Of a stretch of 64,000 nt of DNA, positions 25,421-34,103 are shown piece after piece. The DNA is taken from positions 1 to 64,000 of the forward strand of contig JAOAHD010000007.1 of the NCBI GenBank assembly GCA_026415395.1, written 5' to 3'. The translations under genes were made by a program, and so were the position numbers. Every line of letters begins with the position of its first letter. Positions within the stretch are counted from its first letter, which is position 1. Source of the stretch: Candidatus Binatia bacterium (lineage in GTDB: Bacteria; Desulfobacterota; Binatia; HRBIN30). The notes under the pieces were generated by a model. The model saw nothing but the letters and a program-made list of their open reading frames with translations, searched no databases and was not told the DNA's origin.

Positions 25421-28267
25421 GTGCTTCGATCGCTCCCCGTGATCAGGTCGAACCAGATTCCTTCAGAAAATCTCGCTGGCCCTCCGCACCCAGCATGGTT
25501 TCTCTTGCCCATCGCGCTCTGCGCCTCGGTGTGGGGCGTGCAAGCGCGGGCGCAAGGTGCAAGCGGGCAACTTTCTGGCGTCGTTCGCGATCAGAAAACT
25601 AAAGAGGCGATTATCGACGCTGGCGTCGAAATCGTAGGCGCGGGCAAGCAAACGCGCACGGACCTCGACGGCCGCTTCTCCTTCACTCTACCCGAAGGGC
25701 GGTACGAAGTTCGGGTGTTCGCGCCTTTTTACCGCAGCGTACGCATTCAGAACTTAGTCGTGACCGCCGGGCAAAAGACCGAAACGACCGTCGAACTCCC
25801 CCCGGAGACCGCCGCTGCAACAGAAACGGTGGAAGTGGTTGCTCGGGCTGACCGTGGCAGCGCGCGGGTACAACTCGCACTCCGAAAGGAAGCGGCTTCC
25901 GTCACGGAGAACATCAGCGCACAGGAAATTCGCACCAGTCCCGACAGCGATGCGGGCGAGATTGTGCAGCGCTTGCCTGCAGTGGTGGTCAAAGACGACA
26001 AATATATGAATGTTCGCGGACTCAACGAGCGTTACTCCACCGCTCGCCTGCAAGGCAGCCGGCTACCGAGTACGGACCCGGAGCGTCGCGTGGTCCCGCT
26101 CGACTTGTTTCCTGCAGAGTTCATTGAAGCGATCTCGCTGGTGAAAACCTTTCAGCCTGATCTTCCAGGCGATTTCTCCGGTGCTCTTGCCGACATCTTC
26201 CTGAAATCGTTCCCTGAACGACCCTCGTTCAACTTTGGCGTACAAACCGGGGCAAACACGAATTCGACGTTCCGGACCTTCGATACCTACAGGGCCGCGG
26301 GTCCAGCCGATTATTTCGGACTCGGCGAGCATTTCCGCCGCCTGCCCGATCTCATCCCCGACACTGCTGCGGAAGTGAACCGCACGCCGGCGCGCGCCCA
26401 AGCGTTTGCTCGAGCGTTCGACAACATTTGGGAGCCATCGCGCATTTCCGCTCCACCCAATCTAGGCTTCAATTTCTCCGGTGGGGGCACGTTCGGCCCT
26501 GTCGGGATCAGCCTCGCCGGATTGTATCGGACCGAATACAAGCGGCAAAACTTGCTCACGTCCAACGTACTGTTCGCTGGCGACAAGCCAGAATTTGCTG
26601 ACCGGTTCGATAACCGGGTGAGCGCCTTCGACGTGCGCCTCGGCGGGTTGCTGAACTCAGCCTACCGCTTTAACGAGGAGCACAACATTTTCTTTCGCGC
26701 ACTGGTCAATCGTAATGCCTCCGATGAAACCCGACGGTCGATCGGTGTCGAAGACTCTACGGGGCATACCTTGGCCTTTACGCGCTTTCGCTACACGGTA
26801 GACACACTCGCCTTTGGCCAGCTCGGCGGTGAACACCGGATAGGCACGCTAAAGAGCAACTGGCGCACCGCTTACGGTTACACCACTCAAGACCAGCCTG
26901 ACGGACGGCTGCAAACCCGCGACCTCACTGAAGGAAACATTTTCATTAACAACAATTTTGGGGGGCGGAGGCTGTTTGGCTTCCTCGAAGAACGGCTTAC
27001 GGACTCCGCCGTCGACTTCGAGCTCCGCTTGCCCCAACCGCGCAGCCTTTCCCCTGGTGAACCGATTGTTCGCTTCGGACCCGCCTACACGTTCCGCGAG
27101 CGTGAGCAAGGGCTAAGGCAATTTATCTTCGATGTGAAGGATGTTCCTGAACTTCAATCTCTGCCTGCGGAGCAAATTTTTGCGGCACAAAACCTCGGCC
27201 CTAACCCGTTCAACCGCGGGGTGGGCTTTCGCGAGGAAAGTAAACCCCGTGACTCATTTAGGGCTAGCGAGGAACTGCTCGCAGGTTATGGGGCGCTCGA
27301 GTTACCGGTGTTCCAATCCGCGCCTCAAAGGCACGAAGTCGTGCTGTACGGCGGTGCGCGGGCGGAGTACTGGCACCTCAACGAGAGGTTTTTTGGTGCC
27401 AACGGCAAACGTGTGCCGCTGAGCAAAACGGAGGTCGATCCGCTCCCAGCTCTGGGGTTGCGTTACCGGCCCTTCGAGAATTTCAACTTGCGGCTTTCAT
27501 GGAGCGAAACACGCACGCGGCCAGATTTGCGCGAACTGTCCCCGACACAGTACCCCGAGCAGGGCTCCTTGGAGACCAAGGCTGGCGATCCAACACTGAA
27601 GACGGCTGCGATCCGCAACTACGACGTTCGTTGCGAGTGGTTTCCCAGCGATGAAGAGCTCCTCTCCGCCAGCGCGTTTTACAAGGAATTTACCGATCCA
27701 ATTGAACAGGTGATTTTTTACGAGGGAGCAAACCGCGTCTTCAAACCGCGCAATGCTTTAAGTGCGAAGGTGCTGGGTGCCGAATTTGAGGCGCGCCTTG
27801 CCTTACGCCGGGCTTGGAGTCGGCTCGATGGGTTATCGTTCTTAGGCAACCTGACTTGGGTCGATTCAGAAGCCAAGATTCTGCAAGAGTCCGGGCTGCT
27901 CCGCTCCCGCGCCCTTCAAGGGCAAGCGCCGTTCATCGTGAACACCGGGCTGAGTTATCGGCACACTCGCTGGGGGGAAGTACGCCTGCTTTACAATACG
28001 GCGGGCCGCCGGGTGGAAGCGGCAGCCCCACCGGATGTGGCACCCGGCACCAGTCGCCCGCTGATTCCGGAGGTTTACGAGGAGCGGCGCGACCAGCTCG
28101 ATGCAGCGTACCTGAGCAAGGTGCACGTGTTCACGGTGCCGCTGCAACTGAAAGTTACCGCGGAAAACCTCCTCAACGATCAGTACGTCTTCACTCAAGC
28201 AGACCTTGTCCAGAAACGGTTCACCACCGGAGTCAAGGTCTCGTTCAGCATGACCTACGCATTTTGA
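25421..28267 (+). CDS. TonB-dependent outer-membrane receptor with carboxypeptidase-like N-domain
   Basis: The frame opens with GTG at 25421 (948 aa); a GTG at 25439 fits the promoter spacing better and no start has a good Shine-Dalgarno. The signal peptide core is 'WFLLPIALCASVWGVQARAQ'. Residues about 48-120 are a carboxypeptidase-regulatory-like domain ('LSGVVRDQKTKEAIIDAGVEIVGAG'). The plug follows ('EIVQRLPAVVVKDDKYMNVRGLNERYSTARLQG'), then a 22-strand-type barrel ending in 'VKVSFSMTYAF' with terminal Phe. It imports a scarce ligand using the TonB/ExbBD system at 18694-21120. The Pho-box-like promoter suggests a phosphorus-containing ligand, which is inference. Confidence 0.9.
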   Translation: MLRSLPVIRSNQIPSENLAGPPHPAWFLLPIALCASVWGVQARAQGASGQLSGVVRDQKTKEAIIDAGVEIVGAGKQTRTDLDGRFSFTLPEGRYEVRVFAPFYRSVRIQNLVVTAGQKTETTVELPPETAAATETVEVVARADRGSARVQLALRKEAASVTENISAQEIRTSPDSDAGEIVQRLPAVVVKDDKYMNVRGLNERYSTARLQGSRLPSTDPERRVVPLDLFPAEFIEAISLVKTFQPDLPGDFSGALADIFLKSFPERPSFNFGVQTGANTNSTFRTFDTYRAAGPADYFGLGEHFRRLPDLIPDTAAEVNRTPARAQAFARAFDNIWEPSRISAPPNLGFNFSGGGTFGPVGISLAGLYRTEYKRQNLLTSNVLFAGDKPEFADRFDNRVSAFDVRLGGLLNSAYRFNEEHNIFFRALVNRNASDETRRSIGVEDSTGHTLAFTRFRYTVDTLAFGQLGGEHRIGTLKSNWRTAYGYTTQDQPDGRLQTRDLTEGNIFINNNFGGRRLFGFLEERLTDSAVDFELRLPQPRSLSPGEPIVRFGPAYTFREREQGLRQFIFDVKDVPELQSLPAEQIFAAQNLGPNPFNRGVGFREESKPRDSFRASEELLAGYGALELPVFQSAPQRHEVVLYGGARAEYWHLNERFFGANGKRVPLSKTEVDPLPALGLRYRPFENFNLRLSWSETRTRPDLRELSPTQYPEQGSLETKAGDPTLKTAAIRNYDVRCEWFPSDEELLSASAFYKEFTDPIEQVIFYEGANRVFKPRNALSAKVLGAEFEARLALRRAWSRLDGLSFLGNLTWVDSEAKILQESGLLRSRALQGQAPFIVNTGLSYRHTRWGEVRLLYNTAGRRVEAAAPPDVAPGTSRPLIPEVYEERRDQLDAAYLSKVHVFTVPLQLKVTAENLLNDQYVFTQADLVQKRFTTGVKVSFSMTYAF

Positions 28268-28281
28268 GCTTCGGAGGCCAC

Positions 28282-29262
28282 ATGCTCGGCGAAATGCGAA
28301 TCCCACTCTTGCTGTTGGTCGCTTTCCTGACCTGGCGCGCGCCGCTCTTCGCCGCGTGCCCGGGAGACTGCAATGCGGATGGAGCGCTCACTGCCGCGGA
28401 CCTCACCCGCTTGGTCGCGCTGATTTTGCGTTGTGATGGAGAGCCCATGGGCTGTACCGCTGTTCCGCGGGCGTGCGCTGCCGGCGATCTTAACGGGAAC
28501 ACACGGCTCGAAGTCGGTGACCTGCTCATCGCCATCGACGCCATCCTCACCTTCGCCAACGGCTGCCCTCCGACGCCCACCGCTGCGGTGACGCAAACAC
28601 CCACGCCGACCGCTTCTTCCACATTCACGCCGCTGCCCACTTACACCTCGGAGGCCACGCCAACTCCCACTGTCCAACCGACGAGCACGCAGACGCCCTC
28701 GCCCACCTCGCCCGAAGCAACGGCAACCCCGTCGACCACACCAACGGCAACACCGACCTTCACGGTAGCCCCGGCTGTATGCGGGAACGGGGTCGTCGAG
28801 CCGCCTGAGACTTGTGACGACGGCAACGCGATCACGTCTCCTCCTAACGACACTTGCCCAGCCGATTGCACAATCGTGACTTGTTCTCCCTCCGGCGAGC
28901 GGGTCGAAGTGTCTGTCCAGTTCGCAAGCCCGCGCGGCCTTGCCTCAGTTGCTGTCCTCGTCGAGTACCCGGACGGGACCGTGCAAATTCCAGGCACCGG
29001 AGACGACAGCAGCGTTGGAGCCCGCGTGCTCAGTCGCCCCAGCGGATTCCTGACAACGGTTTTTGACTTCGATTACGCGTTACGCGTGGGCCTGGCAGGC
29101 ACACGGGCGATTAGCGGCACGCAACTGTTCCGCATTCAGTTTGACCGTTGTCGTGATGCCACAGCGCCGCCCGCCTCTGCTTACCGGTGTCGGGTTCTCG
29201 AGGCGAACGACGTCAGCTTCCAGCCGGTGGCCGGAGTGACCTGCTCCGTCGCCTTACCGTGA
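28282..29262 (+). CDS. Secreted dockerin-repeat, Thr/Pro-linker and cohesin-like protein
   Basis: The ATG at 28282 has GGAGG 6 nt upstream, 14 nt after the receptor stop; the long frame from 27814 is a shadow. The protein is 326 aa. A signal peptide (MRIPLLLLVAFLTWRAPLFA) is followed by two dockerin-like loops ('CPGDCNADGALTAADLTRLV', 'AAGDLNGNTRLEVGDLLIAID'). A long Thr/Pro/Ser-rich linker (about 97-165) resembles glycosylated spacers. Then comes a Cys-rich repeat ('CGNGVVEPPETCDDGN') and the C-terminal domain ('VEVSVQFASPRGLASVAVLVEYP', end 'GVTCSVALP') shared with the proteins at 23700 and 29311. Modular, cell-surface design co-transcribed with the receptor. Confidence 0.82.
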   Translation: MLGEMRIPLLLLVAFLTWRAPLFAACPGDCNADGALTAADLTRLVALILRCDGEPMGCTAVPRACAAGDLNGNTRLEVGDLLIAIDAILTFANGCPPTPTAAVTQTPTPTASSTFTPLPTYTSEATPTPTVQPTSTQTPSPTSPEATATPSTTPTATPTFTVAPAVCGNGVVEPPETCDDGNAITSPPNDTCPADCTIVTCSPSGERVEVSVQFASPRGLASVAVLVEYPDGTVQIPGTGDDSSVGARVLSRPSGFLTTVFDFDYALRVGLAGTRAISGTQLFRIQFDRCRDATAPPASAYRCRVLEANDVSFQPVAGVTCSVALP

Positions 29263-29310
29263 CCACGCACGACACCAACGAGGTGAGGCAGAATAGCAAG
29301 GAGGAAACCA

Positions 29311-29982
29311 ATGAAACGAGAAAGCTTACGCCGAGTTGCGCTTCCAATGGTTGCAGCAAGCATCTTCGCTTCCCTAACAGCCGGTGCCACATTTGCCTGT
29401 GTAGGAGACTGCAACCGGGACCAAGAAGTGACGATCGATGAGTTGGTCACAATGGTGAACATCGCCCTAGGCGCACAGCCCCTGAGTACCTGTACAGCCG
29501 GTGACGGCAACGGCGACGGCGAGATCACCATCGAGGAAATCATCGCCGGAGTGAACCACGCCCTCACCGGCTGCCCTCAGCAAGCGTATTGCACGAACGC
29601 GATTGCGACCATTGTTGTGAACTTTGACGCAAACGAAGTCCCAAGCCTTGCGGGTCTGACTCTCGAATTGAGCTACCCCAGCGATCGTGCTGATCTGCCG
29701 ACCGGCGAAATCGACGAGCGCGTGATCGATGTCAGCGATGCGGGCGGCTTCTTCGATGTGCAGGTCATTGAGTCCGATGGCGGGCCCGCGAGTACCTTGC
29801 GGGCGTCCTATCTTACAGTGGGGCAAATTGCCGCCGGGCCGCTCTTGGAGGTCATGTTTGACTGCGTGGGTGTTGCCGCGCCAACCGAGGACGAATTTAC
29901 CTGCGTTGTCCGTCAAGCCTCGGACGGCGGAGGGTTCGACGTCGAGGGAGTCTCCTGCCAGGTGGTTTTGGACTTGGAGTGA
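29311..29982 (+). CDS. Secreted dockerin-repeat and cohesin-like protein
   Basis: 223 aa with GGAGG upstream of the ATG. A signal peptide (MKRESLRRVALPMVAASIFASLTAGATFA) is followed by a textbook dockerin pair ('CVGDCNRDQEVTIDELVTMV', 'GDGNGDGEITIEEIIAGVNHAL'), each a 12-residue EF-hand-like calcium loop. The rest is one beta domain ('IATIVVNFDANEVPSLAGLTLELSYP', 'LLEVMFDC', end 'GVSCQVVLDLE') homologous to those at 23700 and 28282. It is the simplest member of the trio: dockerin plus cohesin-like domain in one chain. Third gene of the Pho-linked plus-strand operon. Confidence 0.85.
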   Translation: MKRESLRRVALPMVAASIFASLTAGATFACVGDCNRDQEVTIDELVTMVNIALGAQPLSTCTAGDGNGDGEITIEEIIAGVNHALTGCPQQAYCTNAIATIVVNFDANEVPSLAGLTLELSYPSDRADLPTGEIDERVIDVSDAGGFFDVQVIESDGGPASTLRASYLTVGQIAAGPLLEVMFDCVGVAAPTEDEFTCVVRQASDGGGFDVEGVSCQVVLDLE

Positions 29983-29984
29983 CC

Positions 29985-30554
29985 ATGCGTCTGCACGAGC
30001 CCTCTCCCCACGGCCCACGGTTCGGTAAAGCCTTCCTGTGCCTCGCGTTCCTTGTGGCGGCGCTGGCCGTGACCTCGCTCGGCTCTGGGTGTGGCAATGG
30101 CGATGGTACCCGGGGCTTTGCGCTGTGTGGCAACGGGGTGCTGGATCCTGGCGAACAATGTGACGACGGCAATCTCGCGGACGACGATGACTGCTTGAGC
30201 ACCTGCGTTGTGGCGCGCTGTGGTGACGGCTTTGTAGCGAGCTTCGCTGCACAACAGCCGGAGACTTGCGACGGCATCAACCTCGGCAGTTTTTGTCTCG
30301 ATCGTTTGCCGGAACTGCACCCGTGCCGCGACAACAATGATTGCCCGCGCGCTCCCTCAGGCCCGGTGTTCGTCAACCCCTGCCAGCAACCTAGTTGTGC
30401 GGCGTTTGGACTGAGCGGTGGGCCACTGGGATGCTCTCCAGCGTGCACATTCGCGCTCGCCTCCTGTGGGCCGGCGCCGACCGCAACGCACACGCCGTTG
30501 CCGCCCACGCCGACTCCCACGCGCACTCCCCGAGCGACGCGCACGCCTAGTTAG
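29985..30554 (+). CDS. Cys-rich lipoprotein with DUF4215-like repeat
   Basis: 189 aa from the ATG at 29985, 2 nt after the preceding TGA. A lipoprotein signal peptide ends at 'VTSLGSGC', so the Cys would be lipidated. Next is a 'CGNGVLDPGEQCDDGNLADDDDCLSTC' repeat, seen in many secreted proteins of myxobacteria and relatives. The C-terminus is a short Thr/Pro tail (PTPTRTPRATRTPS). No enzymatic domain is seen. It is probably a surface-anchored accessory protein and ends the operon; a perfect 14-bp hairpin follows directly. Confidence 0.78.
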   Translation: MRLHEPSPHGPRFGKAFLCLAFLVAALAVTSLGSGCGNGDGTRGFALCGNGVLDPGEQCDDGNLADDDDCLSTCVVARCGDGFVASFAAQQPETCDGINLGSFCLDRLPELHPCRDNNDCPRAPSGPVFVNPCQQPSCAAFGLSGGPLGCSPACTFALASCGPAPTATHTPLPPTPTPTRTPRATRTPS

Positions 30555-30558
30555 GCAT

Positions 30559-30592
30559 CCTGTGAGGGTGGCTGGCAGGCCACCCTCACAGG
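30559..30592 (+). terminator. Terminator-like hairpin after the TonB-receptor operon
   Basis: Perfect 14-bp inverted repeat CCTGTGAGGGTGGC / GCCACCCTCACAGG with the 6-nt loop TGGCAG, starting 5 nt after the stop of the lipoprotein gene. No T-tract follows. Confidence 0.65.
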
Positions 30593-30717
30593 ACGCTTGG
30601 CCCGAACTTTGGGATCCGTTCGTGCGTTGCATGCGGCGTCGCTTCCTTCTTGGGCCCTATCGACGTTGCGCACACCTTCAGGCACAATCATCTGCAAATT
30701 CGTTGCGGAGGGACGCG

Positions 30718-31326
30718 ATGATCAAACTTTACCATGCACCGCGAACGCGATCGGTTCGGCCTCGCTGGCTTCTCGAGGAATTGGGCGTGCCCTATGAACT
30801 CGTGCGGCTCGACCTCGGTCAAAAGGAACATAAACGCCCCGAGTACCTCGCCATCCACCCCCACGGCACGGTGCCGGCACTCGTCGACGGTAATCTCGCA
30901 CTCATGGAGTCGAGCGCAATTTGCATGTACTTGGCGGACAAATTTGCGGATAAAGGCCTGGCGCCTGCTCCGGGAACGCAAGAGCGGGGACTGTATTACC
31001 AGTGGATGGTCTATGCCGTCGCCACGTTGGAGCCGCCGCTCATCCAGATCTTTCAACACACGATGAACCTGCCTGAAAGCGAGCGCTCCCCCAAGGCACT
31101 GCAGGAAGGACAGGAGAAGTTCCGGGAAGTCGCCCGCGTACTCAGCGATGCCCTGGAGGGGAAACAGTTCCTTGTGGGCAACAAGTTTTCTGCGGCCGAT
31201 ATTATGATCGGCTCCACCCTCGTGTGGGCTCAGTTGATGGGCTTGCTCGGCGACCAGCCCACGCTGGCAGCATACGTACAGCGACTGCTCGAGCGGCCGG
31301 CTTGCCAAAAAGCCCAAGCGGACTGA
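30718..31326 (+). CDS. Glutathione S-transferase family protein
   Basis: The ATG at 30718 has GGAGG 6 nt upstream, giving 202 aa; the frame further upstream is non-coding. The N-terminal thioredoxin-like domain (about 1-77) has 'LYHAPRTRSVRPRWLLEELGVPYELV', 'HGTVPALVDG' (cis-Pro) and 'LMESSAICMYLADKF' (glutathione-binding ES motif). The C-terminal helical domain follows with 'FSAADIMIGSTLVWA'. It conjugates glutathione, or isomerises or reduces, in the cytoplasm; the substrate cannot be told. The catalytic position near residue 10 is Ser/Arg rather than Tyr. Confidence 0.9.
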   Translation: MIKLYHAPRTRSVRPRWLLEELGVPYELVRLDLGQKEHKRPEYLAIHPHGTVPALVDGNLALMESSAICMYLADKFADKGLAPAPGTQERGLYYQWMVYAVATLEPPLIQIFQHTMNLPESERSPKALQEGQEKFREVARVLSDALEGKQFLVGNKFSAADIMIGSTLVWAQLMGLLGDQPTLAAYVQRLLERPACQKAQAD

Positions 31327-31333
31327 ACAACCG

Positions 31334-32017
31334 ATGCAGCGCAGCAGTCTCTTATTTTTCCCTCTCGCCTTGCCCTTCGTCCTGGCATTTTTCCTCATCG
31401 TCTTTCTCCTGCTGGCGCTGCTGCAAATCGGGCTCATCTCGATCGCTTACGAGAAGCTCGGTGTTCCGCCAGAGCACCTGTTCTCCCTGCTTCTGCTCTC
31501 GCTGCTGGGCAGTTACTTGAATATTCCCGTGGCGCGAGTTCCGGCAGGAGAGCGCATGATCGAGGCCGTCACCATTCGGCGTTTCGGCGTCACGTACGTC
31601 GTGCCACGAGCCATCGTGCCGCAGACGGTGATCGCTGTAAACGTCGGTGGCGCCGTCGTGCCTGTACTCTTGTCGCTGTACTTACTCGCGCAAACCGGTG
31701 AGCTGCTGGCTGCCGCCGTTGGCACGGCCGTGGTGAGCGCGGTGGTCCATCGCCTCGCGCGACCGATTCCTGGGTTGGGGATCGCGATGCCCATGCTCGT
31801 GCCGCCAGTGCTTGCCGCGGTGGTGGGGATTCTCCTGTCACGTGAACACGAGCCAGCAATTGCGTACATCTCCGGCACGCTCGGAACGCTGATCGGGGCG
31901 GACTTGCTCAACCTGCGCAAAGTGGCCGGCCTGGGCGCTCCCATCGCTTCCATCGGAGGCGCGGGAACGTTTGACGGCATCTTTCTCACCGGAATCTTGG
32001 CCGTGTTGCTGGCATAA
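31334..32017 (+). CDS. DUF1614 family membrane protein
   Basis: 227 aa with about seven hydrophobic segments, starting 'LLFFPLALPFVLAFFLIVFLLLALLQIGLI'. Conserved-looking stretches are 'LLLLSLLGSYLNIPVARVP', 'VIAVNVGGAVVPVLLSLYLL' and 'YISGTLGTLIGADLLNLRKVAGLGAPIASIGGAGTFDGIFLTGILAVLLA', the last highly typical of DUF1614. It sits in the inner membrane; its function is unknown. It starts 7 nt after the GST stop, so the two are probably co-transcribed. Confidence 0.88.
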   Translation: MQRSSLLFFPLALPFVLAFFLIVFLLLALLQIGLISIAYEKLGVPPEHLFSLLLLSLLGSYLNIPVARVPAGERMIEAVTIRRFGVTYVVPRAIVPQTVIAVNVGGAVVPVLLSLYLLAQTGELLAAAVGTAVVSAVVHRLARPIPGLGIAMPMLVPPVLAAVVGILLSREHEPAIAYISGTLGTLIGADLLNLRKVAGLGAPIASIGGAGTFDGIFLTGILAVLLA

Positions 32018-32143
32018 GGGGTCGCTACGGCGGAGCGCTGACGGCTGCCTCGTTCTCGTCCAATCTTGAGGCCAACGGCCAATCGGATGCCTTGGGGTGT
32101 CCAGTGTTGCCTTGGCAGCTGCATGCGGTAAGGAGCAGCGGTG

Positions 32144-33517
32144 ATGCTCGAGCTTACAGAAGCCGTGGGGTCCAAACCCCGAGTCCCTGCAAACGATTCG
32201 CCTCCTACTGGCCTGCGACGGGCCCCGCAGCGACGCAGCCGGCGTTTTGCTGTGGTTGCGGGCACCGTCGGGCAAATTTACGCGGGTTACAAAACGATCC
32301 AGGTAGTCGAGAAGTTGCTCGGCTCGGAGCGCGTGCGGTGGCTCTATCGGCGGCAGCATGCCACCGCCGCTCAGTCGATCTACCACACCGCCGTGCGGCT
32401 CGAGGGCTTACTCATTAAAGCCTGCCAATTCCTGGGCACGCGTGCCGATATCCTTCCGCATGAATACATCGAGACTCTCTCGCAATTGCAAGATCGTGTC
32501 CCACCGCGCTCCTTTGCCGACGTTCTCGCTCCCCTGGTGGAGCGGGAACTCAAACGGCCGCTGGGTGAAGTCTTTGCCGATTGGGACCCGAAGCCACTCG
32601 CTGCGGCCTCCCTCGCGCAAGTGCATCGCGCCCGCTTGCGCGACGGTCGGGACGTCGTCCTCAAGATCCAATATCCAGAAATTGCGCACCTCGTCGAAGC
32701 CGATCTCGCCAATCTCCGTTTCCTGTTCGGCGTGCTGGCGCGGCTCGAACGGAACTTCGACCTCCGCATCATCCTGCGCGAAATTCAGCACCATGTACCG
32801 CTCGAGTTGGATTTCCAGAACGAAGCGCGGAATGCCGAGCGCATCGGCAGAAATCTAGCCCACCGCAGCGACGTCATCGTGCCCCGGGTGGTTTGGGAAT
32901 ACAGCACTCGGCGCGTGCTCGTGCTCGAGTATGTCGAAGGCATCAAAGTCACGCAGGTGCAGGAGCTCGACCGCGCGGGTATCGACCGCAACGCTGTGGC
33001 CCGGCTGCTCAGCGATGTGTTTTGCCAACAAATTTTGCGCGACGGCTTTTTTCACGCCGACCCGCACCCGGGAAACATCCTGGTTCAACCAGGCCCTCGC
33101 ATTGTCCTGCTGGACTTCGGCCTGGCGAAAACCCTGCCAGCGAACTTCCAGGTCGGCCTAGTGCAGCTTGCCGCCGCCATCCTCATGCAAAATCGCACGG
33201 CCGCCGTGGATGCGTTTCGAATGCTCGGGTTCCGCACGAAAAACGACGATCCCGGCACCTTGCTCGCCTTGGGCGACGCGTTCCTCGGCCAGGTGGCGCG
33301 CAGCGGTAAAGCCTACGCCGAGCGTGAGCTCGTCGAAGCGATTCGCGAAAATCTCGTGCGCGTACTGCGCGAGAACCCGATCGTGGAAGCGCCCTCCGAT
33401 ATTCTCCTTGTGCTGCGAGTGATGGGCTTGCTGAGCGGCATCGGCAAACAGCTCAATGCGGAAATTGATTTACTGCAAGTCATGATGCCGCACCTCACGA
33501 GCGGCCTGCAGGTGTGA
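32144..33517 (+). CDS. ABC1/UbiB-family atypical kinase
   Basis: 457 aa from the ATG at 32144 (AAGGAG upstream). The ABC1 kinase-like fold has the Ala-rich loop 'AAASLAQVHRARL', the invariant Lys in 'VVLKIQYPEI', 'ELDFQNEARNAERI', the catalytic 'FFHADPHPGNILV' and 'IVLLDFGLAK' (DFG-like). UbiB-family proteins support ubiquinone biosynthesis or lipid homeostasis at the membrane through ATPase activity. Odd point: the diagnostic KxGQ motif reads K-A-C-Q ('IKACQFLGTRADILP'), with Cys in place of Gly. Whether this changes nucleotide handling is open. No C-terminal membrane helices are evident. Confidence 0.88.
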   Translation: MLELTEAVGSKPRVPANDSPPTGLRRAPQRRSRRFAVVAGTVGQIYAGYKTIQVVEKLLGSERVRWLYRRQHATAAQSIYHTAVRLEGLLIKACQFLGTRADILPHEYIETLSQLQDRVPPRSFADVLAPLVERELKRPLGEVFADWDPKPLAAASLAQVHRARLRDGRDVVLKIQYPEIAHLVEADLANLRFLFGVLARLERNFDLRIILREIQHHVPLELDFQNEARNAERIGRNLAHRSDVIVPRVVWEYSTRRVLVLEYVEGIKVTQVQELDRAGIDRNAVARLLSDVFCQQILRDGFFHADPHPGNILVQPGPRIVLLDFGLAKTLPANFQVGLVQLAAAILMQNRTAAVDAFRMLGFRTKNDDPGTLLALGDAFLGQVARSGKAYAERELVEAIRENLVRVLRENPIVEAPSDILLVLRVMGLLSGIGKQLNAEIDLLQVMMPHLTSGLQV

Positions 33518-34103
33518 GCGCCGGGGTCGGCGAGGCGGAACTGGGCAGTTGCCCCAACGTCGCGACGCCGGCGGTGGTGCGACGGGCGAAGCCGCGTTTC
33601 GCGTCCTTCCGATATCTTGCCGCGTAGACGAAACGCACGTGGGGTGCGTGCGCAAACGACGACGAGATGACCGGGTTCGGCAAAGCGCCTCGGCCAGGGT
33701 TTGCGCCGCTGCACCAGGGCGGCGCCATGAGGTGGCCAACCGCGGTGGGGCCGAGCGGGCGGTGCAGGGTTGCCGACGTTCTCGCCCTGGCGTTGGGTCT
33801 CAATCGCGACCCGTGGCGCTAGAGCCGTATCACGACGGCAACACCGGCAACCGACTGGTCGCCCCGACCAGTCGCCACTCGCCTTCCATTGCAGCCCCCT
33901 TGCAAGCGGAGCGGCAGCGCGGGCGACGCAGGCGTCGTCCCCAAGTTGCAACCACTCGCCTTTCCGTTGCGGCGCTGTGGTTGCGCGCTGGGTTGGAAAG
34001 CAGGGCGCGCCGACACGCAGGGAGCAACGAAGCCAGACGGCGAGAAAAGGAGAAGGTCAGAGTAGCCGGTTGCACAACGGACTGGCCGGGGCGCAGCCTG
34101 GCT
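33518..34103. other. Intergenic region, no supported gene
   Basis: 586 bp between two convergent genes. No reading frame here has a start site or family resemblance I can support. It contains one copy of a dispersed repeat (33870-33943) and otherwise GC-rich sequence without clear structure. Confidence 0.6.
33870..33943 (+). repeat. Dispersed intergenic repeat, copy 1
   Basis: About 74 bp starting 'GTCGCCACTCGCCTTCCATT' and containing the imperfect palindrome GGGCGACGC-a-GGCGTCGTCCC (33921-33942). It aligns over its whole length with 56533-56604 read on the minus strand. Confidence 0.7.

Noticed and set aside
27814-28281. Upstream extension of the dockerin-repeat protein at 28282
   Set aside because: It lies in another frame inside the TonB-receptor gene; signal peptide and GGAGG mark 28282 as the start.
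28560-28770. Tandem DNA repeat in the Thr/Pro-rich stretch
   Set aside because: The repetition is at the protein level (TPTPT-type linker); the DNA has no exact repeat unit.
30418-30717. N-terminal extension of the GST reading frame by 100 residues
   Set aside because: It overlaps the lipoprotein gene and the terminator hairpin; the ATG at 30718 has a good Shine-Dalgarno and the standard GST start.
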